Positions 27,179 to 36,160 of a stretch of 64,000 nt of DNA are shown in pieces. Each line of letters starts with the position of its first letter. The first letter of the stretch is position 1. Origin of the DNA: Deltaproteobacteria bacterium. GTDB lineage: Bacteria; Myxococcota_A; Polyangia; JACPQR01. The stretch is from the NCBI GenBank assembly GCA_016190375.1, contig JACPQR010000156.1, forward strand, positions 40,839 to 104,838. The letters run 5' to 3'. Under the pieces are notes generated by a model. That model saw only the letters and a list, made by a program, of their open reading frames with translations, had not been told where the DNA came from and ran no database searches. A program made the position numbers and the translations under genes.

Positions 27179-28504
27179 CTACTGTCCGAAGACCTGCATC
27201 ACGAAGGGGCCGGAGCCGCGGTACATCTGGACGCGAACGCGGTACGGGCCCGGCAGCCCCGCGCAGTGGGTGATGTGCGGCATGTTGTTGCGCTCGCGGT
27301 CGCTGGTCTTCCGGGAGTTGTTCGGGTCGAAGAGGTACAGGTCGAGGTCCGAGGCGGACGGCGCGCCGACCGCGATCACCGTGTAGCAGTGGCCAGCCTG
27401 CAGGTTGACAGGAAAATCCTGCCGCCCGTGGGTGTCCAGCGCGCCGCGAAGCACGGGTGACACGGCCGCCTGGCCCGGGGCGAACGTCGGCGCCAGCTCT
27501 GCGAGGCGTTGCGCGAGCGGGTCGGCCGCCGGCGCGGGGGCCGGAGCCGGCGCCACCGGCAGCGGACGCGGGATTGGCGCCTGTGCGGGCGCGGCGCCTG
27601 CGGTCTGATCGAAGACTCCCACGGCGTACGGCCCCTCTCCCCGGTACATCTTGACGTGAACCCGATACGGGCCGGGGAGGCTCGAGCAGTGAGTCAGGTG
27701 CGGGAAGTTGTTCCGCTCGCGGTCGCTCGTGACGCGCCGCCTGTTCGGGTCGAAGAGGTAGATGTCGAGGTCGGTCGCACTGGGCGAGCCGACCGCGATG
27801 ACGGTGTAGCAGTGCCCGGGTTGAAGATTCCAGAAGAAGTCCTGCTCGTCGCCGCGACTGAGCGCACCGCGGTGCCACTGCCCGAAGAGGACGGATCCAG
27901 GAGCGAAGGTCTGGCTGAGCTCGTAGAGCCGCTGCCCCAGGGGATCCGTGGGCCTCTGTGGCTGCGCGGGTGCGGGCGCGGGCACCTGAGGTGCAGGCAC
28001 GACGCCCGGCGCCCGCGGCGCGGGAGCCTGAACGGGGTTCGAGACCTGGGTCAACGGGAGCGAGCCGGCGGGCCCCTGGTAGACCGCGAAGGCGAACTCT
28101 CCCCGGCCGTTGACCACGTGGATCTCGACGCCGACCCTCGCCTCGTCCGTCGTGCAATGCGACGCGACCGGGAAGTTGTCGGTGGCGGTATCGCGGGCCA
28201 CCTCCTGGTTGCCGCGGCGCACGTGCAGGTCGAGGTCGACGACGTCGCCGTCGCCGACGGCGATGAACTTGTAGCAGGCTCCCGAGGGCAGCACGAAGTC
28301 GAACGAGCGACGGGCCCCCCGCCGGAGCGAACCGGTCTGCGTCGGGCCCCAGGCGTTCATCCCGACGGCGTACTGTGCGTGAAGCTCGCCCAGCCGGCGG
28401 GTCAGGTAGGCCGTGCCGTACTGCGCCTCGGCGGCGCCCGGAAGGGCGGCGAGGGCCGCGGCAGCGACCGAGAAGAGAAGAGCGCGTGAGCTGTCTCGGA
28501 GCAT
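27179..28504 (-). CDS. Exported protein with three PPC-like repeat modules
   Basis: 441 residues preceded by an AGGAGG ribosome-binding site. A signal peptide (SVAAAALAALPGAAEA) is followed by three homologous modules at about residues 30-145, 180-300 and 330-441, separated by Pro/Ala-rich linkers. Modules 2 and 3 are near copies: HCYTVIAVGxPSAxDLDxYLFDPN...SDRERNN and LPGPYRVxVxMYRGxGP. Module 1 is more diverged. The fold resembles bacterial pre-peptidase C-terminal domains, which is an impression from the strand pattern. One Cys pair per module (for example GHCY and THC) may form a disulfide. Its role ahead of lepA and lepB is unknown. Confidence 0.82.
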   Translation of the reverse strand: MLRDSSRALLFSVAAAALAALPGAAEAQYGTAYLTRRLGELHAQYAVGMNAWGPTQTGSLRRGARRSFDFVLPSGACYKFIAVGDGDVVDLDLHVRRGNQEVARDTATDNFPVASHCTTDEARVGVEIHVVNGRGEFAFAVYQGPAGSLPLTQVSNPVQAPAPRAPGVVPAPQVPAPAPAQPQRPTDPLGQRLYELSQTFAPGSVLFGQWHRGALSRGDEQDFFWNLQPGHCYTVIAVGSPSATDLDIYLFDPNRRRVTSDRERNNFPHLTHCSSLPGPYRVHVKMYRGEGPYAVGVFDQTAGAAPAQAPIPRPLPVAPAPAPAPAADPLAQRLAELAPTFAPGQAAVSPVLRGALDTHGRQDFPVNLQAGHCYTVIAVGAPSASDLDLYLFDPNNSRKTSDRERNNMPHITHCAGLPGPYRVRVQMYRGSGPFVMQVFGQ

Positions 28505-28642
28505 GAAAGCCTCCTGGGGGCTGAAGCCGCCTGGGACGTCCGCCCTCGTGAAGGCGCTTGGACGGCGCCAGGCGCCAGCGGATTCATAGGCTACCAGAAA
28601 CGCCGCCCGCGTATGGTACGAATCCGGCGAGGCGTGAAACGC

Positions 28643-29638
28643 ATGTCGAAGCTGACCACGGAGGTAGTCCAGGGCGATGCTCGGGCGATCGCCCGGATGA
28701 TTCGCAGGGCGGACGACCGGGCGCCCGGTTTCCGGGAGGAGCTCAGGGAGCTTCTCCCGCACACGGGCCGCGCCCAGATCATCGGGGTCACCGGAAACCC
28801 CGGGGTCGGCAAGAGCACCCTCGTCGATCGGCTGATCGAGGCCTATCGGTCCCGGGGCAAGCGAGTCGGCGTGGTCGCAGTCGACCCCAGTAGCCCGCTC
28901 ACCGGAGGCGCCATCCTGGGTGACCGGATTCGGATGCAGCGGCACGCTCTCGACGATGGCGTGTTCATCCGGTCGCTCGCGACCCGCGGACATCTGGGTG
29001 GGCTGAGTCGCTCGGCGACCGACGTCGCGCGGGTCCTCGACGCTGCCGGGTTCGACGTGATCCTGATCGAGACCGTCGGCGTCGGCCAGGACGAGGTGGA
29101 GATCACGCGTGCCGTGCACACGACCGTGCTCGTCGTCGCCCCCGGCCTGGGAGACGAAGTCCAGGCCATCAAGGCCGGGATCCTCGAGATCGCGGACCTC
29201 TTCGTGGTGAACAAGGCCGACCGCGACGGAGCGGATGCGACCGCGCGGGATCTCGATGCGATGCTCTCGCTGCGGAGCGAGCCGGCGTTCGCCGGATCGC
29301 ACTCCCTGGCGCATGCGCACAAGGAGCCCGTACCCGAACGTGGCCCCGGCTCGACCGCCGGCTGGTCGCCGCCCGTGCTCAGGACCGTGGCGTCGGGCGG
29401 CGAGGGAATCGGCGAGCTGCTCGAGGCCGTGGAGAGCCATCGCCTCCACCTTGCCGGGACACAGGACGGACAGGCGCGCCTGCGCCGGCGAGCCGAGGAG
29501 GAGCTCCTCTCGGCAGTGCGTGAGCGGCTCACCGAGAGGGCGCAGGACCTCGTCGCCGGGTGCCTGCCGGAGCTGGTCGACCGGATCGTGGAGCGGCGGA
29601 CCGATCCGTACGACGCCGCCGCCGAGCTGGTGCCCTAG
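28643..29638 (+). CDS. meaB: MeaB/ArgK-family P-loop GTPase
   Basis: 331 residues from the ATG at 28643, which has a GGCGAGG ribosome-binding site at a suitable distance; an in-frame ATG at 28613 lacks one. Walker A is GNPGVGKST, followed by VAVDPSSP, GDRIRM, the SLATRGHLGGLS loop and NKADRDG. MeaB chaperones load adenosylcobalamin onto methylmalonyl-CoA mutase and protect it. No mutase gene is in this window. The gene is divergent from the three-module protein gene across 138 bases. Confidence 0.93.
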   Translation: MSKLTTEVVQGDARAIARMIRRADDRAPGFREELRELLPHTGRAQIIGVTGNPGVGKSTLVDRLIEAYRSRGKRVGVVAVDPSSPLTGGAILGDRIRMQRHALDDGVFIRSLATRGHLGGLSRSATDVARVLDAAGFDVILIETVGVGQDEVEITRAVHTTVLVVAPGLGDEVQAIKAGILEIADLFVVNKADRDGADATARDLDAMLSLRSEPAFAGSHSLAHAHKEPVPERGPGSTAGWSPPVLRTVASGGEGIGELLEAVESHRLHLAGTQDGQARLRRRAEEELLSAVRERLTERAQDLVAGCLPELVDRIVERRTDPYDAAAELVP

Positions 29639-29711
29639 TACGAGCCGGCGTTTTTCGACACGGGACCGCTTTCGTCGTAAGCTGCAGTGCTCTTGATGTC
29701 GTGAGGTTCAC

Positions 29712-30392
29712 TTGAAGCCTTGGGTGTTCTGCTGGGCCGCCGGCCTGGTGCAAGGGTGTGCCGTTCCCGTGACGCTCGACTTCCCGGTCGGGCCCCTCGA
29801 GTACGAGGTCTCCACCGACGATCTGGTCGTCCCGGCGGAGCTCGCCGACGGCAATGGCTCGATTGCCACCATCCCGTGCAACGGCTCGGTCTGTCCCGTC
29901 GAGGGCTCCCAGTCTTCGCTCGTGATCGGCTGCCTCGAGGGCGCCTGCGATCCGGAGCCGTACTCCTTCGCCCTCGACCTTCCGGTGGTCGATCTCGCGG
30001 CATACGGGGATCTCCAGTCGCTCGGCGCTCGGATCTCGGAAGCGGAGGTCCAGGGCGTGCAGTATCGGGTCAGCCAGAACACGCTCAACGTCGAGCTTCC
30101 GGAGGTGACCCTGTTCTGGGGGCCGCAGACGGCGGCCTCGCTGGACGACGCCACCGTCCTGCGACTCGGGGTCATTCCGCGCCTGCCGGCAGGAGCCGCG
30201 CCGTCGGGCAGGGTCGAGCTCGACTCCGAGGGGCAGCGGGCGCTGGCAGACTACTTCGTCCGGACCTCGACCGTCTTCCGGGTCTTCGCAGAGACGACGG
30301 TCGACGTCGGGCCGGGCGCACCGATCCCACAGGGCGCCGCACAGCTCATGGCGACCATCGACGTGCACCTGGCAGGAAGCGGAGAGCTCTGA
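29712..30392 (+). CDS. Putative lipoprotein of unknown function
   Basis: 226 residues from a TTG at 29712 with GTGAGG just upstream. A short hydrophobic segment ends in a lipobox-like LVQGC (Cys16). Four further Cys lie in the first third (IPCNGSVC and GCLEGACD), probably as disulfides. The rest is strand-rich, with ATIDVHLAGSGEL at the C terminus. I recognise no family. It lies alone between meaB and a promoter at 30411. Confidence 0.65.
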   Translation: MKPWVFCWAAGLVQGCAVPVTLDFPVGPLEYEVSTDDLVVPAELADGNGSIATIPCNGSVCPVEGSQSSLVIGCLEGACDPEPYSFALDLPVVDLAAYGDLQSLGARISEAEVQGVQYRVSQNTLNVELPEVTLFWGPQTAASLDDATVLRLGVIPRLPAGAAPSGRVELDSEGQRALADYFVRTSTVFRVFAETTVDVGPGAPIPQGAAQLMATIDVHLAGSGEL

Positions 30393-30410
30393 GACGGGAC
30401 CTTGTTTTTG

Positions 30411-30438
30411 TTGCTACGCTGGACGCCAACACTATACT
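30411..30438 (+). promoter_or_regulatory. Sigma-70-like promoter upstream of the AgmX-like gene
   Basis: TTGCTA (30411-30416) and TATACT (30433-30438) are 16 bases apart in an unusually AT-rich patch. The predicted start would leave a leader of about 85 bases before the TTG at 30532. Confidence 0.45.
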
Positions 30439-30531
30439 CGCCGTCACGGTCCAGGTTCCCACGCGACCAATCCTGTGGGCTGCTCACGCGGCAATGGAGC
30501 CGCCAGACCCGCGAGCCTGACAGAGGTCACC

Positions 30532-31092
30532 TTGGCGCAAAAAAGCAGCTCGACGTTGGTCCTGCTCCTGCTCCTGCTCCTCGTGGGCGGTGCCGTGGTG
30601 GCGTACCTGGTGACGCGCGAGCCCCCGGCTCCACCGCCGCCCCCGCCGGATGATCCCGCCGTCGTCACGAACAACTCCCTCGTGACGGCGCCCCCGCCTC
30701 CCTTGCCCGAGCTCCCCGCTCCGCTCCCCGAGGAGCCCGATGCCGGGGAGCCCACCAAGACGGTCAGGAAGACCGGTGGACGGGCGTGCAACGGAACCGT
30801 CGACACGGCCGCGGTGCGTCGCTACGCCCAGTCGAACTCGGGCGCCCTCCGCCGGTGCTACGAGCGCAGGCTGAAGATGAACAACCTGCTTCAGGGCCGC
30901 ATGGAGATAGGCCTGACCATCGGCCCGGGCGGGCAGGTGCAAGGCGCGCGGATCAACGCCGATTCCGTGAGGGACCCCGAGGTCGCCCAGTGCGTGCGTC
31001 AGGCCGTCTCCGGCTGGCGCCTCCCCGCCCCGGCGGGAGGGTGCGTCAACGTGACTTACCCGATCTCGTTCACCCCGGCCTCGGGGCGCTGA
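30532..31092 (+). CDS. AgmX/PglI-type, TonB-like membrane protein
   Basis: 186 residues from a TTG at 30532 with CAGAGGT upstream. One membrane helix (TLVLLLLLLLVGGAVVAYLV) is followed by a Pro-rich spacer. The globular domain has CNGTVDTAAVRRYAQSNSGALRRCYERRLKMNNLLQGRMEIGLTIGPGGQVQ and a final WRLPAPAGGCVNVTYPISF. This is the AgmX/PglI C-terminal domain known from myxobacterial gliding proteins and related to TonB energy transducers. The four Cys are probably paired. It likely spans the periplasm from an inner-membrane anchor. It precedes a flavoprotein gene by 15 bases. Confidence 0.85.
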   Translation: MAQKSSSTLVLLLLLLLVGGAVVAYLVTREPPAPPPPPPDDPAVVTNNSLVTAPPPPLPELPAPLPEEPDAGEPTKTVRKTGGRACNGTVDTAAVRRYAQSNSGALRRCYERRLKMNNLLQGRMEIGLTIGPGGQVQGARINADSVRDPEVAQCVRQAVSGWRLPAPAGGCVNVTYPISFTPASGR

Positions 31093-31107
31093 CGTAGCCT
31101 CTCGTCC

Positions 31108-32340
31108 GTGGTCTTCGACGTCGCGATAGTGGGCGCGGGACCCGCCGGTTCGGCCTGCGCGCTCGCGCTCGCGCAGGAGGCGCCCGGGATCGCGGCCCGC
31201 ACCGTCATCATCGAGAAGGCGCGGCACCCCCGCGAGAAGTATTGCGCCGGCGCCGTGTCGGCCTGGGGCGTGCGCCTCCTCGAGGACCTGGGCGTGGGCG
31301 TCACGGTCCCTCACGTCCCGATCGAGGGCGTGCGAGTGCGTTATGGCGATCGGGTCGCTGCCGCGCGGCAGAGGGGCCTGGGCGTCGTGCTCCGCCGGCA
31401 CGAGCTCGACGCCGCCCTCGCTCGCTCGGCGCGCTCGGCCGTGGCCGAGATGCGGGAGGAGGAGCGGGTGATCGGCCTGGCGAGGGAGGGGGAGCTCTTC
31501 CGGATCGAGACCACGCGATCGTCCCTTCGCGCCCGGGTCGTGGTCGCCGCAGATGGCGCCGGCAGCGCCGTTCGCAGGCTTGCTGGATTTCGCGAGCCGC
31601 GCCGCAAGGCCCACCTCTACGTCCTCGAGACTCCGCCCGGGGCAGGTGAGGAGCCCGATGGACTCATGACGTTCGACCTCACCTGCGTTGCCGCCGGCGT
31701 CGAGGGCTACTACTGGGACTTCCCGACGGTGATCGATGGCGAGCCAGCCTACTCGCGCGGCATCTACCACCTGAACTCGAGGCCACCTGCCGTGCGCCCC
31801 GCGCCGGCGCTCAAGGAGGTGCTCCGGTCGTTTCTGGCGCACCGCGGCTGGGACCTGGACCGGCTGCGGCTCAAGGCCTTCGCCGAGCGCGGCTGGGCTG
31901 GCGCGGCCGAGATCGCACGGCCGGGCGTTCTCCTCGCGGGCGAGGCCGCGGGCGTCGATCCGATCACGGGCGAAGGCATCGCCCACGCGCTGGCGTTCGG
32001 TGTGATCGCCGCGCGAACGGTGGCGGACGGTTTCGCGAGGGGCGATCTGGCGTTCGCGCAGTACCTCCGCCGGGTCCGCAGGGCCACGGTGGGGCGCCAC
32101 CTCGGGCAGGCGGCGCTCCTGGCCCCACACGTCTACGGGACGAGAGCCGTCCGCTGGGCCTCGTTCCTCGTGTCGGACCCGACGGCGCTGGAGGCGGGGG
32201 TCCTCTGGTACCGTGGAGAGCGGCTCGGTGCGTGGCGCAAGGCACGGCTGGTGACGCGGGCGGTGCGCCATCTTCTCTTCGGGTCGTCGCTATGGCGATT
32301 GGATTCTGGGGGCCCACGGCGCCGGGCTATTGGCCCGTGA
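31108..32340 (+). CDS. Geranylgeranyl-reductase-family FAD-dependent oxidoreductase
   Basis: 410 residues from a GTG at 31108. The N-terminal dinucleotide fold is VAIVGAGPAGSACALALA; the second FAD motif is VVVAADGAGSAVRR and the C-terminal one is GEAAGVDPITGEGIAHAL, which is characteristic of the geranylgeranyl reductase/halogenase-like group. Cys48 lies in the HPREKYCAGAVS loop found in this family. Likely substrates are isoprenoid chains or quinone precursors, but the family is broad. No terpenoid pathway genes are adjacent. Confidence 0.87.
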   Translation: MVFDVAIVGAGPAGSACALALAQEAPGIAARTVIIEKARHPREKYCAGAVSAWGVRLLEDLGVGVTVPHVPIEGVRVRYGDRVAAARQRGLGVVLRRHELDAALARSARSAVAEMREEERVIGLAREGELFRIETTRSSLRARVVVAADGAGSAVRRLAGFREPRRKAHLYVLETPPGAGEEPDGLMTFDLTCVAAGVEGYYWDFPTVIDGEPAYSRGIYHLNSRPPAVRPAPALKEVLRSFLAHRGWDLDRLRLKAFAERGWAGAAEIARPGVLLAGEAAGVDPITGEGIAHALAFGVIAARTVADGFARGDLAFAQYLRRVRRATVGRHLGQAALLAPHVYGTRAVRWASFLVSDPTALEAGVLWYRGERLGAWRKARLVTRAVRHLLFGSSLWRLDSGGPRRRAIGP

Positions 32341-32345
32341 CGCCG

Positions 32346-34346
32346 ATGCCGCGTACAATCGCGCTTGCCTTGCGTTCCTTCGGACTCGGGCTCTTGGTCC
32401 TTCTCGTAGCTTGCTCCGGGGGCGAGGATCTCGATCTCGAGCTGCGTCTCATGTACGAGACGAACGACGGTGCGAGCGCCCCACCGGACTTCGAGGGGTG
32501 GGGTTGCAAGAGCGGGACCTCCGGGGGGGCCTGTCTGCAGGTCCGCCTGCAGATCTGCGCCGAGGGATCGCCTTGCGAGAACGCCCTGCCGGAGGCCGCG
32601 GAGAGCTTTCCGGTCGACCTCAAGGACCGGCAGGCGCTCCTGCTTCCCACCACGGACGCGAGCCGGTCGGACCTGCACCTGTGGGTCGGGCTGTACGAGT
32701 CGCCCGATGACCCGGAGGCGGACGACGTCCTCATCGCGAGCGGCCAGTGGCGCGGAGCCTCGCTGCGAGAGCGCCCGGATCTCCTCATGACGCTCGCGCC
32801 CGTGCTCGCGGGGACGGCGTGCGGAGAGCCGGGCGACGCGCCGTCCGACTCGGACACGGGGCTCCACCTCGAGCACCCTCGGGCGTTTCACACGGCGACG
32901 CTGTTGCCCGACGACGACGTGCTCGTGATCGGCGGGCTCGGCGGTCAATCGATCGAGCTCGGAGGCGACGGCAACTCTCTCGAGCCGGCGATCGAGGTGT
33001 TTCATCCACGAACGGGGGAGTTCGGGGCGGTCACGGTGGTCAACCAGGTCGCCGAGGAGTCGCCGGAGGAGCTGAGCCGGGCATTTCACCGCGCGTTCTA
33101 CGTGGGCGAGCGCGATGGGCGGCACGTCGTCCGTGTCGTCGGTGGTATTCATTCGATCGGGGTCGACAAGGTGGCGTTCGTGTCCCGCACCAGAGGAGAT
33201 ACGCCTCTACAGATGCTCGTCGTCGGAACCGCCGAGGCCGAGGCGGCGCCCGCGGTCGACGTAGTCTACGATTCCAGCACCTCGCCTCCCACCGCGACGA
33301 TCCAGAAGATCGAGGGCGCTCCGACCGGGAGCTTCATGGTCGCGACGGCCTTGCCCGATCGAGTCGGTGCCGAGGAAGCGCCGGGCGGGGCAACGGGCGG
33401 CTTCCTCTTCGGCGGGGGTCTCGCCGGCGGCGCCGGTCCCTGGGGACAGAACCGCCTGTGCCTCACGCCGCAATGCCTTCCAGCGGCCCTGACGCTGATC
33501 GGACCGGACGGCGCGGTCACCGGCGATCCGTCGGCTCTCGCGATCGGGCGCGTGGGGGCGACGGCGGTTCCGATCGGTCCGGACGAGGTCTTGATCTGGG
33601 GCGGCAACGTGGGCTCGGGGGCCGACGCCCAGAACGACGTCGACGCCGAGATCGGCGAGTTCCACACGCGTTCGGGAGCCTCCGGCGTCGTGGAGATCAC
33701 GGCGCCGCCCGAGATGGAGCTCACGTCGCCGGCCTTCCACGCGGCGGCCGTGGCCTCCGCTCAGGGACAGGTCTACCGGATCGTGGTCGCCGGCGGATAT
33801 CGCGTCAACGATATCGGCACCGTGCACGTCTCGGAGTTCGCCTCGCCGCCGATCTACCTTCTCACCTACGACCGCACGACCCACACGGCCACGGTCAGCG
33901 ACGTCCAGTGCTACGAGTCGGAGGAGGCGCAGGCCCCGGGCGACTGCGCCGTGCTGTTCGATGACGTGGCTTACCTGACGGCGACCACGATCTCCGACGG
34001 TCGAGTCTTCCTCGCGGGCGGCAACTTCATCGCTCCAGGCTCGGGCGGGGACTCTTCCGGCTTCAAGTTCGCCGCCCGTGCCATCGGCGGCGTGGTGGTC
34101 GTCGAAGGCGACACCGCGTCGTTCCGGCCACGCCGACTGGCCTTCCCCCGCTACGGTCACACGGCGACCACGCTGGCCGATGGTTCGATCCTTCTGCTCG
34201 GCGGCCTCGACGTGGAATGCGTGACCCCGGGCAGCGAATGCGGGGAGTTCAATGCTCCAAGGCTCCTCGCGAACTACGAGCTGTACAACGAGGGTGAGGA
34301 TTTTGCGCCCACCGTCGACTGCGATCAGGAGCCCTTGACCGAGTGA
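32346..34346 (+). CDS. Kelch-like beta-propeller lipoprotein
   Basis: 666 residues from the ATG at 32346, five bases after the flavoprotein stop. The lipobox is LLVLLVAC (about residue 21). From about residue 175 the sequence holds propeller-type strands with double Gly: DDDVLVIGGLGGQ, GGFLFGGGLAGG, VLIWGGNVGSG, YRIVVAGGYRV, GRVFLAGGNFI and GSILLLGGLDVE, typical of Kelch or galactose-oxidase-like blades. Cys pairs are scattered (CLTPQC; CVTPGSEC). It is probably a surface protein of unknown ligand. The C terminus is acidic. Confidence 0.8.
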   Translation: MPRTIALALRSFGLGLLVLLVACSGGEDLDLELRLMYETNDGASAPPDFEGWGCKSGTSGGACLQVRLQICAEGSPCENALPEAAESFPVDLKDRQALLLPTTDASRSDLHLWVGLYESPDDPEADDVLIASGQWRGASLRERPDLLMTLAPVLAGTACGEPGDAPSDSDTGLHLEHPRAFHTATLLPDDDVLVIGGLGGQSIELGGDGNSLEPAIEVFHPRTGEFGAVTVVNQVAEESPEELSRAFHRAFYVGERDGRHVVRVVGGIHSIGVDKVAFVSRTRGDTPLQMLVVGTAEAEAAPAVDVVYDSSTSPPTATIQKIEGAPTGSFMVATALPDRVGAEEAPGGATGGFLFGGGLAGGAGPWGQNRLCLTPQCLPAALTLIGPDGAVTGDPSALAIGRVGATAVPIGPDEVLIWGGNVGSGADAQNDVDAEIGEFHTRSGASGVVEITAPPEMELTSPAFHAAAVASAQGQVYRIVVAGGYRVNDIGTVHVSEFASPPIYLLTYDRTTHTATVSDVQCYESEEAQAPGDCAVLFDDVAYLTATTISDGRVFLAGGNFIAPGSGGDSSGFKFAARAIGGVVVVEGDTASFRPRRLAFPRYGHTATTLADGSILLLGGLDVECVTPGSECGEFNAPRLLANYELYNEGEDFAPTVDCDQEPLTE

Positions 34347-34421
34347 TTCGGCGGCCTTCGCTTCGGCTGGTTGCGGGGCGTTCGTAAACAAATTCTGTAA
34401 CTTTCGGAGAGCAACGGAAGT

Positions 34422-34449
34422 GCGCGATCACCGCCGGGGGTGATTGCGC
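34422..34449 (+). promoter_or_regulatory. Hairpin in the leader of the PilZ gene
   Basis: GCGCGATCACC (34422-34432) pairs with GGTGATTGCGC (34439-34449) around a six-base loop, with one G-T pair. It stands just upstream of the GGAGG ribosome-binding site for the ATG at 34462. It could modulate translation or be a protein-binding operator. The 60 bases before it include an AT-rich patch (GTAAACAAATTCTGTAAC), the likely promoter area. Confidence 0.35.
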
Positions 34450-34461
34450 GGAGGCGGAGGA

Positions 34462-35157
34462 ATGTTCGATAACCTGGGGGTCAGCGTGAGCGTCGAGCGG
34501 ACCAAGATCGTTGCCGCATCTTTTGCGTCCCGCGAGCAGCTCGCGGAGGCGCTGATCAACGATCTCGACGAAGGCGGAATATTCGTCGCGGGAGAACACT
34601 CGCTCGCTGCCGGCGAGAGCGTGCAGGTGCTGGTGCGAATCGACGGCGTCGAGCCCGGCATCGTGATGCGCGGAAACGTGCTCTGGCGTCGGCTGGCACG
34701 TGGCCCAAAGGCGCCGGCGGGGATCGGAGTCCGGTTCGACGCTTCCGAGACGTCGCGTTTCCAGTTCCTCCACCAGTTCGCGACCGGCCGTGGCGCCGCG
34801 CAGGGGCGGGAAGGCTCGCGGTATCCGGTCTCGATCCCGATTGCGTTCGTCCTGTCGGCGGACACCTCGGTCCGATCGGGAACGTTGATAGACATCTCCG
34901 AGACCGGTGCGCTGCTCCACGCGAAGCCCGCGCCGATGGTCGGGCAGGTCGTCGTGGTCAGGCTGCGCGACGGACGGTCGGGTCCGCCGATCCCGCTCAG
35001 AGTGATCTGGAGCCAGAGAGACGCGGCTGGGCTGGGTGTCCTTGCCGATCGCTCCGACGTGCGTCGCTTCTGGGACCGCGTCGTTGCCGCCGCGAGGTCG
35101 GACGTTGACGCGCGGCTCGTGCGACCCACAGGCGGCGGCGTCAACGGGAACGGTTGA
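34462..35157 (+). CDS. Protein with two PilZ-like domains
   Basis: 231 residues. Domain 1 (about 15-110) has DLDEGGIFVAGEHSLAAGESVQVLVRID and GVRFDA; domain 2 (about 118-215) has REGSRYPVSIPIAF, DISETGALLHAK and GLGVL. In domain 2 the RxxxR c-di-GMP box is only partly matched (REGSRYPV). The D/NxSxxG-type second motif is DISETGA there and DLDEGGI in domain 1. PilZ proteins transduce c-di-GMP signals; whether either domain binds is uncertain. The gene follows the Kelch-like lipoprotein by 115 bases and converges on a DUF457-type gene. Confidence 0.8.
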   Translation: MFDNLGVSVSVERTKIVAASFASREQLAEALINDLDEGGIFVAGEHSLAAGESVQVLVRIDGVEPGIVMRGNVLWRRLARGPKAPAGIGVRFDASETSRFQFLHQFATGRGAAQGREGSRYPVSIPIAFVLSADTSVRSGTLIDISETGALLHAKPAPMVGQVVVVRLRDGRSGPPIPLRVIWSQRDAAGLGVLADRSDVRRFWDRVVAAARSDVDARLVRPTGGGVNGNG

Positions 35158-35193
35158 GACGCGCCGCTACGCTCGCGGTCGCGACCACGGTCA

Positions 35194-36096
35194 TCACAGG
35201 TAGGCACGCTCGCGACGGAGCGCGCCGTCGGCATCGAGGTCGACGTCGGCGCCGAACGGCGCGGCTGGCCACTCGTACGCGAAGCGCAGGTCGCGAAGCT
35301 CGGCTGCTTCTCCGCGCTCGCGACGTCTCCGCCGCACCACGGGGAAGGGCGACACGCGGACGAATTCCCGAGCGACTCGCGACGCCGCGAGCGTCTCCTC
35401 CCGGGCATCAGGCAAGGGCTCGAGCGCGGTCAGACGTCGTCGACCGAGGTCGACGATCCAGGCGCTGATGCCTCCTGCGGTGCGAGTCACGGCGGTCCAG
35501 CGCATCGGGCTCTCGGGGCGCGGGAAGATCCCCTCGATCGGCGTCGCCAGCCCGGTTCGCGCCGCGGCCCATGCTCGCTTGCGCGCCCAGGCGCGGACGA
35601 GGATCAGGTACGTGAGGAGACCGATCGCCGCGAGCGACAGGACGCGTGCAGTGCCGGGCACGGCGATCGCGACCAGGACCGCCACGACCGCGATCACGGT
35701 CGTCAAAGGGTCGAGCGGGACGAGCAGGGGCAGGGCCTTGCGCCCTCGCGGGCTCGAGAGCCGCGCCGCAAGCCCGTGCGTCGAGATCGCGTCGAACGAC
35801 GCGTGGATCAGCGTTCCTCCGGCCGCCAGGGGGACCGCGACCGCGGGTGGCGGCCCGCCGGCCGCGGCGACTGCCAGCCCGGCGAGCACGGCAGCTACTG
35901 CGAGACCGACGACGGTGTGCGTCGGACCGCGGTGAAGGCGGAGCGCGCGCGCCGGATCGACGAGCAGCAGGAGGAGGTCGACGTCGGGGGCGAGAGCGCC
36001 GACCGCCAGCGCCGTCAGGGTCCCGGCCGGCGCATCGCCACCGAGAGCGCCGAAGGCGGCGAGGAGCGCGAACGCGGGTGCCAGGAGCGGAGGCAC
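35194..36096 (-). CDS. DUF457-type membrane-bound metal-dependent hydrolase
   Basis: 300 residues from a GTG start. The N-terminal half has about five membrane helices with the family motifs GALAPDVDLLL (acidic pair), RGPTHTVVG and GTLIHASFDAISTHG. The YbcI/YdjM/DUF457 family keeps these His and Asp residues as a likely metal site. The C-terminal half from about residue 175 is soluble, Arg-rich and contains RFAYEWPAAPFGADVDLDADG. It lies 281 bases downstream of the recombinase gene across a palindromic repeat, so co-transcription is doubtful. Confidence 0.82.
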   Translation of the reverse strand: MPPLLAPAFALLAAFGALGGDAPAGTLTALAVGALAPDVDLLLLLVDPARALRLHRGPTHTVVGLAVAAVLAGLAVAAAGGPPPAVAVPLAAGGTLIHASFDAISTHGLAARLSSPRGRKALPLLVPLDPLTTVIAVVAVLVAIAVPGTARVLSLAAIGLLTYLILVRAWARKRAWAAARTGLATPIEGIFPRPESPMRWTAVTRTAGGISAWIVDLGRRRLTALEPLPDAREETLAASRVAREFVRVSPFPVVRRRRRERGEAAELRDLRFAYEWPAAPFGADVDLDADGALRRERAYL

Positions 36097-36141
36097 GAGG
36101 GCGCACCACTAGCACGAATCGCGCGAGGTCGCGACGGCTCC

Positions 36142-36156
36142 CTACCCGCGCGGGTG
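36142..36156. repeat. Left copy of a 15-bp direct repeat of the recombinase gene's 3' end
   Basis: CTACCCGCGCGGGTG here is identical to 36378-36392, which is the last 15 bases of the recombinase gene including its stop codon. The core CCCGCGCGGG is itself palindromic. The two copies bracket the palindromic element between them. Confidence 0.6.
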
Positions 36157-36160
36157 CGCC

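Noticed and set aside
28505..28642. A regulatory element at the GGCGCC repeats between the three-module gene and meaB
   Set aside because: The two GGCGCC hexamers are common in such GC-rich DNA and form no convincing stem with other sequence.
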